Positions 17,421-24,863 of a DNA stretch of 64,000 nt are shown piece after piece. The number at the start of each line of letters is the position of its first letter. The stretch's first letter is position 1. The notes under the pieces are model-generated. The model did not search any database. It was given only the letters and a program-made list of their open reading frames with translations, and was not told the DNA's origin. This DNA is from Pukyongiella litopenaei (GTDB lineage: Bacteria > Pseudomonadota > Alphaproteobacteria > Rhodobacterales > Rhodobacteraceae). A program made the position numbers and the translations under genes. Location: contig NZ_CP027665.1 in the NCBI RefSeq assembly GCF_003008555.2, positions 3,720,001-3,784,000 of the forward strand. The letters run 5' to 3'.

Positions 17421-18458
17421 ATGACGACGCCAACCACGTTCCGCCACGTTCTGATCGGCTGGAGTGCCGCCGCGCTGCTGGCGGTGATCCCGGCACCCGC
17501 GCCGGCGCAGCAATCCGCCGTGCCGTCGCTCGACGCGCAGGCCCCGGCGGCGCCCGCGCTGCCTGATACCGAAACCGCAGGCGGCGCCGGTTTGAGTGAC
17601 ACGCCCGCACCCGATGCCGCGCCTGACGCCACCCCGGCCGGGGCAGGCGCCGACCCCGTTGATGCGGGCGCCGGGGAGGCGCCGCCGCCCGAGATTTCCT
17701 TGACAGAGCCCTATTTCGACATGGTTCGTGACCGCCTGCCCGAGCGCTTCCATGACGAGGCCGACTGGGCGCAGAGCGCCGCCGACAAATCGGGGCGGTT
17801 CCTCCGCGATGGCGGCCCGACCATCTGGGCGATCGCGGCCCTTTCGGTGATCACCGTCGCCATCATCCTGTGGAAGATCTGGCGCCTGGCGCTGGTCGGG
17901 GCCTGGTCCAAGGGGCGCGCGCGCAAGGCCGTCGATATCTACGCGGCAGGGCAACCCGCAGCGGCGGCTGATATCGTCGAGGGGCGCCGGGGCGTGCGGT
18001 CCCGCGTGGTGCGCGCCGCGATTGCCGCACGCGCCGACAAGCCCGCCGAACTGGCCCGCGAGGAAACCGCCCGTGTCGCGAGGCATGAACTGGCCGAGGC
18101 CGCGACCGGCCTGCGGGCGCTCGAACTGATCGCCACGATCGCGCCGCTGCTGGGCCTGCTGGGCACCGTGCTGGGCATGATCGCCGCCTTCCAGGCGCTG
18201 CAGGAAAGCGGCAGCCGCGCCGATCCCTCGATGCTGGCCGGCGGTATCTGGGAGGCGCTGCTGACAACGGCGGCGGGCATGGCGGTGGCGATCCCGGCCA
18301 GCGCGGGGCTGACCTGGTTCGAATCGGTGATCGACCGCATGCGCCGGGATATCGAGGATGCGGTGACGCGGATTTTCGTGTCGGACACCCGAACCACGCC
18401 CGATGACGACGGGGCTGATTACGGGGCCGATCCCGCCGCGCCTCTGGCCGCCGAGTGA
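17421..18458 (+). CDS. exbB: ExbB, MotA/TolQ/ExbB proton channel protein with N-terminal extension
   Basis: 345 aa, longer than classical ExbB (~240). Residues 1-31 look like a signal peptide (cleavage near PAQ), then ~85 residues rich in Ala, Pro and Asp, then the usual three-helix core: first membrane segment ~135-153 (IWAIAALSVITVAIILWKIW), a large cytosolic region, and the conserved pair ELIATIAPLLGLLGTVLGMI and LLTTAAGMAVAIPASAGLTW. It forms the motor with ExbD that energises TonB. GGAG precedes the ATG. It is the first gene of exbB-exbD-exbD-tonB. Confidence 0.9.
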   Translation: MTTPTTFRHVLIGWSAAALLAVIPAPAPAQQSAVPSLDAQAPAAPALPDTETAGGAGLSDTPAPDAAPDATPAGAGADPVDAGAGEAPPPEISLTEPYFDMVRDRLPERFHDEADWAQSAADKSGRFLRDGGPTIWAIAALSVITVAIILWKIWRLALVGAWSKGRARKAVDIYAAGQPAAAADIVEGRRGVRSRVVRAAIAARADKPAELAREETARVARHELAEAATGLRALELIATIAPLLGLLGTVLGMIAAFQALQESGSRADPSMLAGGIWEALLTTAAGMAVAIPASAGLTWFESVIDRMRRDIEDAVTRIFVSDTRTTPDDDGADYGADPAAPLAAE

Positions 18459-18461
18459 CCG

Positions 18462-18839
18462 ATGATCTCGCTTGCGCAGCCCCGCAAATCCCGCCGGCCC
18501 AGCCTGACGCCGATGATCGACGTGGTGTTCCTTCTGCTCGTGTTTTTCATGCTCGCGTCGCGTTTCGGGATGGATCAGGTGCTGCCGCTGCCGCTGGCCG
18601 GGGGCGGCGGCACCTATGACGGCCCGCCCCGGCTGATCGACATCGCGCCGCAGGGGCTGCGTCTCAACGGCAGCGAAATCGCGGAGGCGGCGCTGCCGGA
18701 TGCACTGGCGCCGCTGATGACGACACCGTCCGACGTGTTGATCCTGCGCGGGCGCGACGGGGCCGACGTGCAGCGGATCGTTTCCGTCGCCGACATCCTG
18801 ACGGCCGCCGGGTTCCGGTCGATCGTTCTGGTGGAGTGA
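18462..18839 (+). CDS. exbD: ExbD, biopolymer transport protein (canonical)
   Basis: 125 aa with one N-terminal membrane helix. LTPMIDVVFLLLVFFMLASR carries the conserved membrane Asp (D20) that is essential for proton use in ExbD/TolR. A periplasmic domain follows (PLADALAP-like turns and a final FRSIVLVE strand). It is 3 bp after exbB and 4 bp before a second exbD. Works inside the ExbB ring. Confidence 0.92.
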   Translation: MISLAQPRKSRRPSLTPMIDVVFLLLVFFMLASRFGMDQVLPLPLAGGGGTYDGPPRLIDIAPQGLRLNGSEIAEAALPDALAPLMTTPSDVLILRGRDGADVQRIVSVADILTAAGFRSIVLVE

Positions 18840-18843
18840 GCCG

Positions 18844-19233
18844 ATGCAGATCGACGCACCCTCCAGACGGCCGGGACAGGAAAGCATCGTGCCGATGATC
18901 AACGTGGTGTTCCTGCTGCTGATCTTCTTCCTGATGACCTCGCAGATCGCGCCGCCGGACCCGGTCGAGGTGACCGCGCCCAGGTCGCAATCGGGCGGCG
19001 AACCCGAAGCGCCCGGCGAGGACAAGCTGTTCGTGAATGCCGACGGGGTCCCGCATCTGGGCGAAACCAGCGGCGATGCGGTCTATGCCGCGCTCGCCGG
19101 GCGCGGCCCGGAGGCCGACCCGCTCCTGCTGGTCGTCGATCGCAAACTCGAGGCGGCCCGGCTCGCGGAGATGCTGCGCCGGCTGACCGCGCTGGGGGCG
19201 GCGCGGGTCGAACTCGTGGTGAGCCCGGAATGA
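18844..19233 (+). CDS. exbD: ExbD paralogue with Asn replacing the essential membrane Asp
   Basis: 129 aa. It has the same layout as the preceding ExbD, but the membrane motif reads VPMINVVFLLLIFFLMTSQI: the residue aligned with D20 is N20 (codon AAC, 18901-18903). The rest of the helix is intact and the gene is open, so this is not a pseudogene. In ExbD proteins the Asp is needed for proton-driven activity, so this subunit probably works as the non-protonatable half of an ExbD heterodimer, or has another role. Its stop overlaps the tonB start by 4 bp. Confidence 0.88.
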   Translation: MQIDAPSRRPGQESIVPMINVVFLLLIFFLMTSQIAPPDPVEVTAPRSQSGGEPEAPGEDKLFVNADGVPHLGETSGDAVYAALAGRGPEADPLLLVVDRKLEAARLAEMLRRLTALGAARVELVVSPE

Positions 19234-20108
19234 GAAAAACGGTCGAATTCGGTGTGTTCGGTGCGCTCGCGATCGGGCTGCATGTGGTGCTGATGGCGGA
19301 TTACCCCGAACAGGGCGCCGAGGCCGGAGGCGCGGGCGGGGACGCGTTGCTGACGCTGGTGGGCGCGACACCGCAGATCGAAACCATGGTCGAGACATGG
19401 ATGCGCCCGCCGCCCGCGCAACCGGTTGTCGATCCGGTCCAGACCCTGCCCGAGATTGAACGGCCGCTGCTGCCGATGTCCTCGGTGCGGCTGGACGAGG
19501 CGCCGAATTCCCGGCTCAGGCTGGCGGCCATGATCGAGCCGCGCCCCGAGACACCGGACAAGCCGGAAATCGATACCGCGCCACCGCCACCGCCAGAGGT
19601 CGAACCCGACCCGCCGCAGGTGACTGCCGATCAGCGCCCCCGGACACGTCCCGAGCGCACACCCGTCAAGAAGCCCGAGCAGAAGCCCAAGAAGAAGGCA
19701 AAACCCGCCGAGCGCGCTCAGCGTGCCTCGGCGGGATCGGCGGCTCAGAAGGCGGCGGGGTCGGGCGGGTCGGCACAGGCCGGAAACAGCGGCAAGGCCG
19801 CCACGAAAACACTGTCGCCCGGCAAGGAGGCGAGCCTGGTTGCCACATGGGGCGCCCGGATCCGGTCGCAGGTCGAACGGCGCAAACGCCATCCCGGCGG
19901 GCGCGCCAAGGGCCGGGTTGTGCTGAAGATCTCGGTGGCGCGCAGCGGCCAGCTGCAATCTGTATCCGTGCGCCGGTCCTCGGGGCAGCCCGCGCTCGAT
20001 GCCGCCGCCGTGGCGGCGGTCAAGCGCGCCGGGCGGTTCCCGGCGGCGCCCAAACAGCTGACAAAGCCGGTCTACGGCTTTTCGCTGCCGATCAATTTCG
20101 GGCGCTAG
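19230..20108 (+). CDS. tonB: TonB, energy-transducing protein
   Basis: 292 aa. It has an N-terminal membrane helix with a His (H18) comparable to the functional His of TonB, a long Pro- then Lys/Ala-rich spacer crossing the periplasm (PPPPPEVEPDPPQVTADQR, KKPEQKPKKKAKPAE), and a C-terminal TonB domain (KGRVVLKISVARSGQLQSVS through the final FSLPINFGR). It connects the ExbB/ExbD motor with the TonB boxes of receptors 1 and 2. It is the last gene of the exb-tonB operon. Confidence 0.9.
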   Translation: MRKTVEFGVFGALAIGLHVVLMADYPEQGAEAGGAGGDALLTLVGATPQIETMVETWMRPPPAQPVVDPVQTLPEIERPLLPMSSVRLDEAPNSRLRLAAMIEPRPETPDKPEIDTAPPPPPEVEPDPPQVTADQRPRTRPERTPVKKPEQKPKKKAKPAERAQRASAGSAAQKAAGSGGSAQAGNSGKAATKTLSPGKEASLVATWGARIRSQVERRKRHPGGRAKGRVVLKISVARSGQLQSVSVRRSSGQPALDAAAVAAVKRAGRFPAAPKQLTKPVYGFSLPINFGR

Positions 20109-20170
20109 AATGAACGCCCAGCCCGCCGCCCGTTCCGTTGCCAGTCATCCCGGCCAGCCAGCCCTGCCGG

Positions 20171-20455
20171 TCAGCCCTGCCAGTCCAGCGCCTCGATCTT
20201 TTCGCGAAAGGCAAAGCGCAGGATGTGGCTTTCGATCACCTGCCGCGCCCGGTCCAGGTTTTCCGCGTCCTCGGCGGCAACCTCGAACCGCAACGCGGCG
20301 TCATCGGCAAACATCTGAGCCTTTCCAAACGGAAACGCGCAGCTGGCATCGGTTTCGGAATACGCGACCTCGATCTTGTGGGCGAAATGTTTGCACATCT
20401 GCTGCAGGTATTTGCGGGCATGTGCGGTGGGCATGATGGCTGTGTTCGTGAGCAT
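20171..20455 (-). CDS. DUF2218-like small protein
   Basis: 94 aa with no signal or membrane segment. The pattern HARKYLQQMCKHFAHKIEVAY...ALRFEVAAEDAENLDRARQVIESHILRFAFRE resembles the DUF2218 family, small alpha/beta proteins of unknown function often found near iron-uptake genes. It is divergent from the siderophore importer and shares its control region, suggesting joint iron control. No function is assigned. Confidence 0.75.
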   Translation of the reverse strand: MLTNTAIMPTAHARKYLQQMCKHFAHKIEVAYSETDASCAFPFGKAQMFADDAALRFEVAAEDAENLDRARQVIESHILRFAFREKIEALDWQG

Positions 20456-20474
20456 GGTCTGAAAATCCTATGGT

Positions 20475-20489
20475 TTTACTCAGAATAAA
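20475..20489. promoter_or_regulatory. 15-bp palindrome in the DUF2218/siderophore-importer promoter region
   Basis: TTTACTC-A-GAATAAA is a dyad with six of seven pairs matching. It also overlaps TACTCAG-N4-AAGAT (20477-20492), the element shared with 12850-12865. It lies in the 85-bp gap between divergent start codons, so one bound protein could control both. Confidence 0.45.
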
Positions 20490-20540
20490 GATGGCGTATC
20501 GGGATCGCAACGCGATTCCGCGCCCCGGAAAGGACAGGAC

Positions 20541-21431
20541 ATGAAATTTGCCGCTCTTCTCGCCGCCGCGCTGGCTGCCGCGGTGCCGGTCTCGGCCGCG
20601 CAGGTCACCGTGCATTCGGCAGCGGGTGAGGCAACCGTGCAAGCCCCGCCGGACCGGGTGGCGGTCTATGACATTCCCGCGCTGGACACGTTGCAGGCGC
20701 TGGGGGTGCCGGTGGGCGCGACCGTGCGGCAGGTCTATGTCGATTACCTCGAGCCGTCCCGCGCGTCCGCCGAGATGGTCGGCACGCTGTTCGAACCCGA
20801 CTACGAGGCGCTGCACGCCTATGGCCCGGACCTGATCATCGTGGGGCAGCGCAGCACAGGGCTTGCCGGGGATCTCACCCGGATCGGCCCGGTCATGGAC
20901 GCATCCTTTGCCCCCGACGCGCATCTGGCGCAGGTGCTGGCCTCGTTTGACCGATACGCGGAGTTGTTCGACCGCGCGCCCGAGGCGGCAAGCCTGAAGG
21001 ACACCCTGGCCGCGAGGATCGACGCGGCACGCGCGGCGGTGACCGGCGCGGGCAGCGCCCTGATCGTGATGACCAACGGGCCGAAAATCTCGACCTTCGG
21101 CCCCGGATCGCGCTTTGGCTGGCTGCATGGCGAACTGGGGCTGGACCCGGCCGTGACGGACATTGCCGACGCTTCCCATGGCGAAGCGATCTCGTTTGAA
21201 TACATCGCCCGTGCCGATCCGGACTGGCTGATCGTTCTCGACCGGACGGCGGCCATCGGCCAGACCGGGCAGGGGGCGCGGGACGTGCTGGACAACGATC
21301 TGGTGCGCGGCACCCGGGCCTGGAGCGCGGGGCAGGTGGTCTATCTCGACCCGGCCGCGATGTATATCGCCGCGGGCGGCCACCAGGCGACCATGCGCGT
21401 GCTCGGGCAGATCATCGACGCGTTTGAATGA
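20541..21431 (+). CDS. Siderophore-type ABC transporter substrate-binding protein (FatB/VctP-like)
   Basis: 296 aa with a signal peptide (1-19, cleavage after VSA). It has a two-lobed periplasmic binding protein pattern: PDRVAVYDIPALDTLQALG, YEALHAYGPDLIIVGQR, then ISTFGPGSRFGWLHGELGLDP and ADPDWLIVLDR in the second lobe. The gene set (binding protein, two FecCD permeases, ATPase) matches catecholate or petrobactin-type iron-siderophore importers such as FatBCDE/VctPDGC. GGACAGGAC precedes the ATG. It overlaps the permease gene by 4 bp. Confidence 0.87.
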   Translation: MKFAALLAAALAAAVPVSAAQVTVHSAAGEATVQAPPDRVAVYDIPALDTLQALGVPVGATVRQVYVDYLEPSRASAEMVGTLFEPDYEALHAYGPDLIIVGQRSTGLAGDLTRIGPVMDASFAPDAHLAQVLASFDRYAELFDRAPEAASLKDTLAARIDAARAAVTGAGSALIVMTNGPKISTFGPGSRFGWLHGELGLDPAVTDIADASHGEAISFEYIARADPDWLIVLDRTAAIGQTGQGARDVLDNDLVRGTRAWSAGQVVYLDPAAMYIAAGGHQATMRVLGQIIDAFE

Positions 21432-22390
21432 GGCGCAACCCGACAATTCCGCTGCTTGCGCTCGGGGTGCCGGTTCTGGCGCTGGCGTCGCTGATGATCG
21501 GCGCCGATACCATCGCACTGGCCGACCTGCTGCATGACCCCCAGGCCCGCCTGCTGATCGTGGCGGGCCGCCTGCCGCGCACGATCGCGGCGATCCTGAC
21601 CGGTGCCGCGCTGGCGGCGGCCGGACTGATCATGCAGATCCTCAGCCGCAACCGGTTCGTCGAACCGGCAACCGCCGGCACCGCGCAAAGCGCGGCGCTG
21701 GGGATCGTCCTCGTCACGCTGCTCGCCCCCGGATGGGGCCTGCCGGCCAAGATGATGGCGGCGATCCTGGCCGCGCTGGCGGGCACTGCCGGGTTTCTCG
21801 CGCTGGTGTCGCGCCTGCCGGTTCACCAACCGCTGCTCGTGCCGCTGACCGGGCTGGTCTATGGCGGCGTGATCGGCGCGGCGGTGTCGTTCACCGCCTA
21901 CGAAGCGGACCTGCTGCAATATGTCGATATCTGGACCAACGGTGAATTCTCGGCTGTCGTGCGCGGCCGCTACGAGATGCTGTGGGTGGCCGCCGGGGCG
22001 GCCGCGCTGACCTATGCGGCGGCCGATCAGCTGACCATCGTCGGGCTGGGCCGGGACACGGCGATCAACCTCGGGCTGGGCTACCGGCAGGTCATGGCGC
22101 TGGGGCTGCTGGCGGTATCGGTGGTGACGGCGGTGACGGTGGTGACGGTGGGTCTGGTTCCTTTCGTGGGGCTGGTCGTGCCCAATATCGTCAGCCGGAT
22201 ATGCGGCGACAACCTGCGCCGGTCGCTGCCGCTGGTGGCGCTGACCGGGGCCGGGCTGGTGCTGGGCTGCGACATCCTGGGACGGATCGTGCGCCATCCG
22301 CATGAGGTGCCGGTCGGCACGGTGATGGGCATCGTCGGCGCCGTGACCTTTCTGTGGCTCCTGAACGCGCGGCGGTCCGATGCCCGCTAG
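21428..22390 (+). CDS. Siderophore ABC transporter permease (FatD/VctD-like)
   Basis: 320 aa, FecCD family, eight to nine membrane segments. Typical stretches are GRLPRTIAAILTGAALAAAGL, NRFVEPATAGTAQSAALGIV and PFVGLVVPNIVSRICGDNLR. It forms a heterodimeric channel with the next gene product. The start overlaps the binding-protein stop, and the end overlaps the next start by 11 bp. A run of GGTGACGG repeats (22121-22150) codes for a Val/Thr membrane helix. Confidence 0.88.
   Translation: MRRNPTIPLLALGVPVLALASLMIGADTIALADLLHDPQARLLIVAGRLPRTIAAILTGAALAAAGLIMQILSRNRFVEPATAGTAQSAALGIVLVTLLAPGWGLPAKMMAAILAALAGTAGFLALVSRLPVHQPLLVPLTGLVYGGVIGAAVSFTAYEADLLQYVDIWTNGEFSAVVRGRYEMLWVAAGAAALTYAAADQLTIVGLGRDTAINLGLGYRQVMALGLLAVSVVTAVTVVTVGLVPFVGLVVPNIVSRICGDNLRRSLPLVALTGAGLVLGCDILGRIVRHPHEVPVGTVMGIVGAVTFLWLLNARRSDAR
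22121..22150 (+). repeat. 9-bp imperfect tandem repeat in permease gene
   Basis: Three consecutive copies of a TGACGG[C/T]GG-type unit code for a Val-Thr-rich part of a membrane helix (VVTAVTVVTV). A slippage-prone but in-frame unit. Confidence 0.5.
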
Positions 22391-23327
22391 GCGACTGGCG
22401 ATCCTCGGTGCTCTCATGGCGGCGGCCTGCGTGCTCTACCTGACATGGGGCGCGCGCGGCGGCGACCTCGGCTTTGTGATCGGGTTCCGGACCGGCAAGC
22501 TGGCCGCGCTGGTGACCGTGGCCATCGCCGTGGCCTTGTCCACGCTGCTGTTCCAGACCGTCACCGGCAACCGCATCCTGACGCCGTCGATCATGGGGTT
22601 CGACGCGCTGTTCCTGCTGATCCGGACGACCCTGGTCTGGGCCCTGGGCGCCACCGCCTACGCGGCGCTGGATCCCGGCCTGTTCTTTCTCGCGCAGGCC
22701 GCGATCATGATGGCGGCGGCACTGCTGCTCTTCGGGGTGATGCTGCGCGGCGGACAGCGCGATCTGAACCGGCTGGTGCTGTCGGGCGTCGTGCTGGGGA
22801 TCGGCCTGCGCAGCCTGACGGCGTTCCTGCAGCGCATGATCGACCCCAACGCCTTTGCCGTGATCCAGGCCACCAGTTTTGCGCGGTTCAACCGTATCGA
22901 ACAGGACGGGCTGCTGATCGCCGCCGTCACCGTCGCGATCTCGGCGGCGGCGATCTGGCGCTGGCACCGGGTGCTGGACGCGATGGAGCTTGGCCGCGAG
23001 ACGGCAATCGGCCTCGGCGTCGAGTATGACCGGATGGTCCGGCGCGCGCTGCTGGTGGTGGCGGCGCTGGTTTCGGTGTCCACCGCGCTCGCCGGGCCGA
23101 TGGTCTTTGTCGGTCTGCTGGTCGTCAGCCTGGCGCGGGTCGCGCTGCCCACCCACCGCAACGCGGTCCTGATCCCCGGCGCGGTCATGGTCGCGGTTCT
23201 GCTGCTGGTTCTGGGGCAGACCGTGTTCGAACGGGTGCTGTCGCTGCAGAGCACGCTGAGCATCGCCATCGAGTTTTTCGGCGGGCTCGTTTTCCTGACC
23301 CTGATCTTCCGAAGGAGCCGGTCGTGA
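22380..23327 (+). CDS. Siderophore ABC transporter permease (FatC/VctG-like)
   Basis: 315 aa, FecCD family, about nine membrane segments. GFRTGKLAALVTVAIAVALS and NRILTPSIMGFDALFLLIRT correspond to the RLPR and NPLA regions of the family, and FVGLLVVSLARVALPTHRNA to the C-terminal conserved loop. It is the second half of the inner-membrane channel. It overlaps the upstream permease by 11 bp and the ATPase by 4 bp. Confidence 0.88.
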   Translation: MPARRLAILGALMAAACVLYLTWGARGGDLGFVIGFRTGKLAALVTVAIAVALSTLLFQTVTGNRILTPSIMGFDALFLLIRTTLVWALGATAYAALDPGLFFLAQAAIMMAAALLLFGVMLRGGQRDLNRLVLSGVVLGIGLRSLTAFLQRMIDPNAFAVIQATSFARFNRIEQDGLLIAAVTVAISAAAIWRWHRVLDAMELGRETAIGLGVEYDRMVRRALLVVAALVSVSTALAGPMVFVGLLVVSLARVALPTHRNAVLIPGAVMVAVLLLVLGQTVFERVLSLQSTLSIAIEFFGGLVFLTLIFRRSRS

Positions 23328-24118
23328 TCTCAGTGCGCAACCTGTCCTATGCCGTCGGCGGCACCCCGATCCTGAGCGAGGTCACGGTCGATATCGTGCC
23401 GGGCCGCATCACCGCGCTGATCGGACCGAACGGCGCGGGAAAATCCACGCTGCTGGCGCAGATGGCGCGGCTGTTGCGGCCCGATACCGGCAACGTGACG
23501 CTGGACGGCACCGACGTGCACCAGGTGCCCACCGGCGACCTGGCCCGCCGGCTGGCGATCCTGCGGCAGGAACAGGGGCAACCCAGCCGCATGACCGTGC
23601 GCGAACTGGTCGGGTTCGGCCGGTTTCCGCACCACCGGGGCCGGGTGACGGCGCGGGACCGCACCCATGTCGACACCGCGCTGGAACGGCTGTCGCTGAC
23701 CGAATTTGCCGGGCGCTATTTCGACACGCTGTCGGGTGGGCAGAAACAGCGGGTCCTGATCGCGATGGTCCTGTGCCAGGACACCGAGGTGGTCCTGCTG
23801 GACGAACCCATGAACAATCTCGACCCGGCCCAGGTGCAGGTGGTCATGGGCGCGGTCGATCACATGTCGCAGGCCCTGGGCAAGACGGTGGTCGTCGTGC
23901 TGCACGATCTCAACCACGCCGCCGGGCTGGCATCGCAGGTCGTCGCCATGAAAGCCGGACGGGTGTTTGCCAAAGGTGAAACCGACCGGATCCTGAACCG
24001 GCCGCTGCTGGAACGGCTCTACGATGCCGCATTCGACGTGCTGCGCCATGACGGTCGGCCGATCGTGGTGCCGAAGGCGGGCAATGATGTTTCGCCCGCG
24101 CTGAACGTCTGCCCCTGA
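23324..24118 (+). CDS. Siderophore ABC transporter ATP-binding protein (FatE/VctC-like)
   Basis: 264 aa with Walker A (GPNGAGKSTL), signature LSGGQKQRVLIAMVL, Walker B (VVLLDEPMNNLD) and H-loop (VVVLHDLNHA). The start is a GTG at 23324 overlapping the permease stop, with GAAGGAG (23311-23317) as ribosome site. It powers the importer encoded by the three preceding genes. It converges on the oxygenase gene with a 21-bp gap. Confidence 0.9.
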   Translation: MISVRNLSYAVGGTPILSEVTVDIVPGRITALIGPNGAGKSTLLAQMARLLRPDTGNVTLDGTDVHQVPTGDLARRLAILRQEQGQPSRMTVRELVGFGRFPHHRGRVTARDRTHVDTALERLSLTEFAGRYFDTLSGGQKQRVLIAMVLCQDTEVVLLDEPMNNLDPAQVQVVMGAVDHMSQALGKTVVVVLHDLNHAAGLASQVVAMKAGRVFAKGETDRILNRPLLERLYDAAFDVLRHDGRPIVVPKAGNDVSPALNVCP

Positions 24119-24139
24119 CCGGCCAGCCGCCCGCCGCGC

Positions 24140-24817
24140 CTATTTGGGTTTCTTCACCTGGTTGATGTTGAAGCTGATGATGATGCGTTCGCTTTCGAGC
24201 CCGTCGCCCTGCGCCAGGTTGGGTTCGACGCTGTGATAGAGCCATGAGGGAAAGAACAGCATTTTCCCGGCCACCGGCTTGACCTTCACCTTGGTCCAGC
24301 ATTCCACCTGGCGGCGCTGTTTCGGGATGAAACTGGCCGAATTCATGATCGTGACCGTGCGCGGATCGGTGAACTCGATCTGGCCCGCGCCCTCGGGCGC
24401 CTGCACATAATAGACCCCGCTCCACAGCGCGCCGGGGTGAACATGGGCGCGGTTCGAACTGAGCGGCGGGTTGGTGATCGACCACATGGTGGTGATCTTC
24501 AGTTCGCGCGACTTGTCATAGCCCAGATTGTCGGACACGCCCGCCAGCATCATGTGAAGCCTGTCGGTCAAGCGCTTGAACTTGGGGTCTTTTTGCAGGT
24601 GGTTATGGCTGTGCCAGCCGCCGAGGCTGCGGAAGTTCGACCGTTCGATGCCCTTGGTGTCCTTCTTGCGTTCTTCGAGGATCGCATCGAGGATTTCCCG
24701 GTTCATCGTTTCCGCGTCATGCAGCTTGGACGAAAAGACGAGCGTCGGAAAATAATCGTCGCGGCGCAGCTCGTCATTGCCGCCTTCGGTCTCGATCGTG
24801 CGAACGGTGCGTGTCAT
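24140..24817 (-). CDS. Fe(II)/2-oxoglutarate oxygenase-like protein (TIGR02466-type)
   Basis: 225 aa. A jelly-roll pattern is visible: RAHVHPGALWSGVYYVQAP (His for iron plus the strand after it), IEFTDPRT (candidate Asp) and SWLYHSVEPN (distal His), then a final SERIIISFNI strand. Related proteins are putative Fe/2-oxoglutarate hydroxylases of unknown substrate. The ATG at 24817 is chosen because AAGGAGAT lies just upstream; the longer open frame adds 24 residues without a ribosome site. It converges on the siderophore importer. Confidence 0.75.
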   Translation of the reverse strand: MTRTVRTIETEGGNDELRRDDYFPTLVFSSKLHDAETMNREILDAILEERKKDTKGIERSNFRSLGGWHSHNHLQKDPKFKRLTDRLHMMLAGVSDNLGYDKSRELKITTMWSITNPPLSSNRAHVHPGALWSGVYYVQAPEGAGQIEFTDPRTVTIMNSASFIPKQRRQVECWTKVKVKPVAGKMLFFPSWLYHSVEPNLAQGDGLESERIIISFNINQVKKPK

Positions 24818-24863
24818 CTCAATCTCCTTGGTCGTATCGTTGAAAAAATGGGTTGGAATTCTC

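Noticed and set aside
15128-17632. 834-codon minus-strand frame opposite receptor 2
   Set aside because: Antisense to a gene with signal peptide, plug and barrel; no recognisable motif in the shadow.
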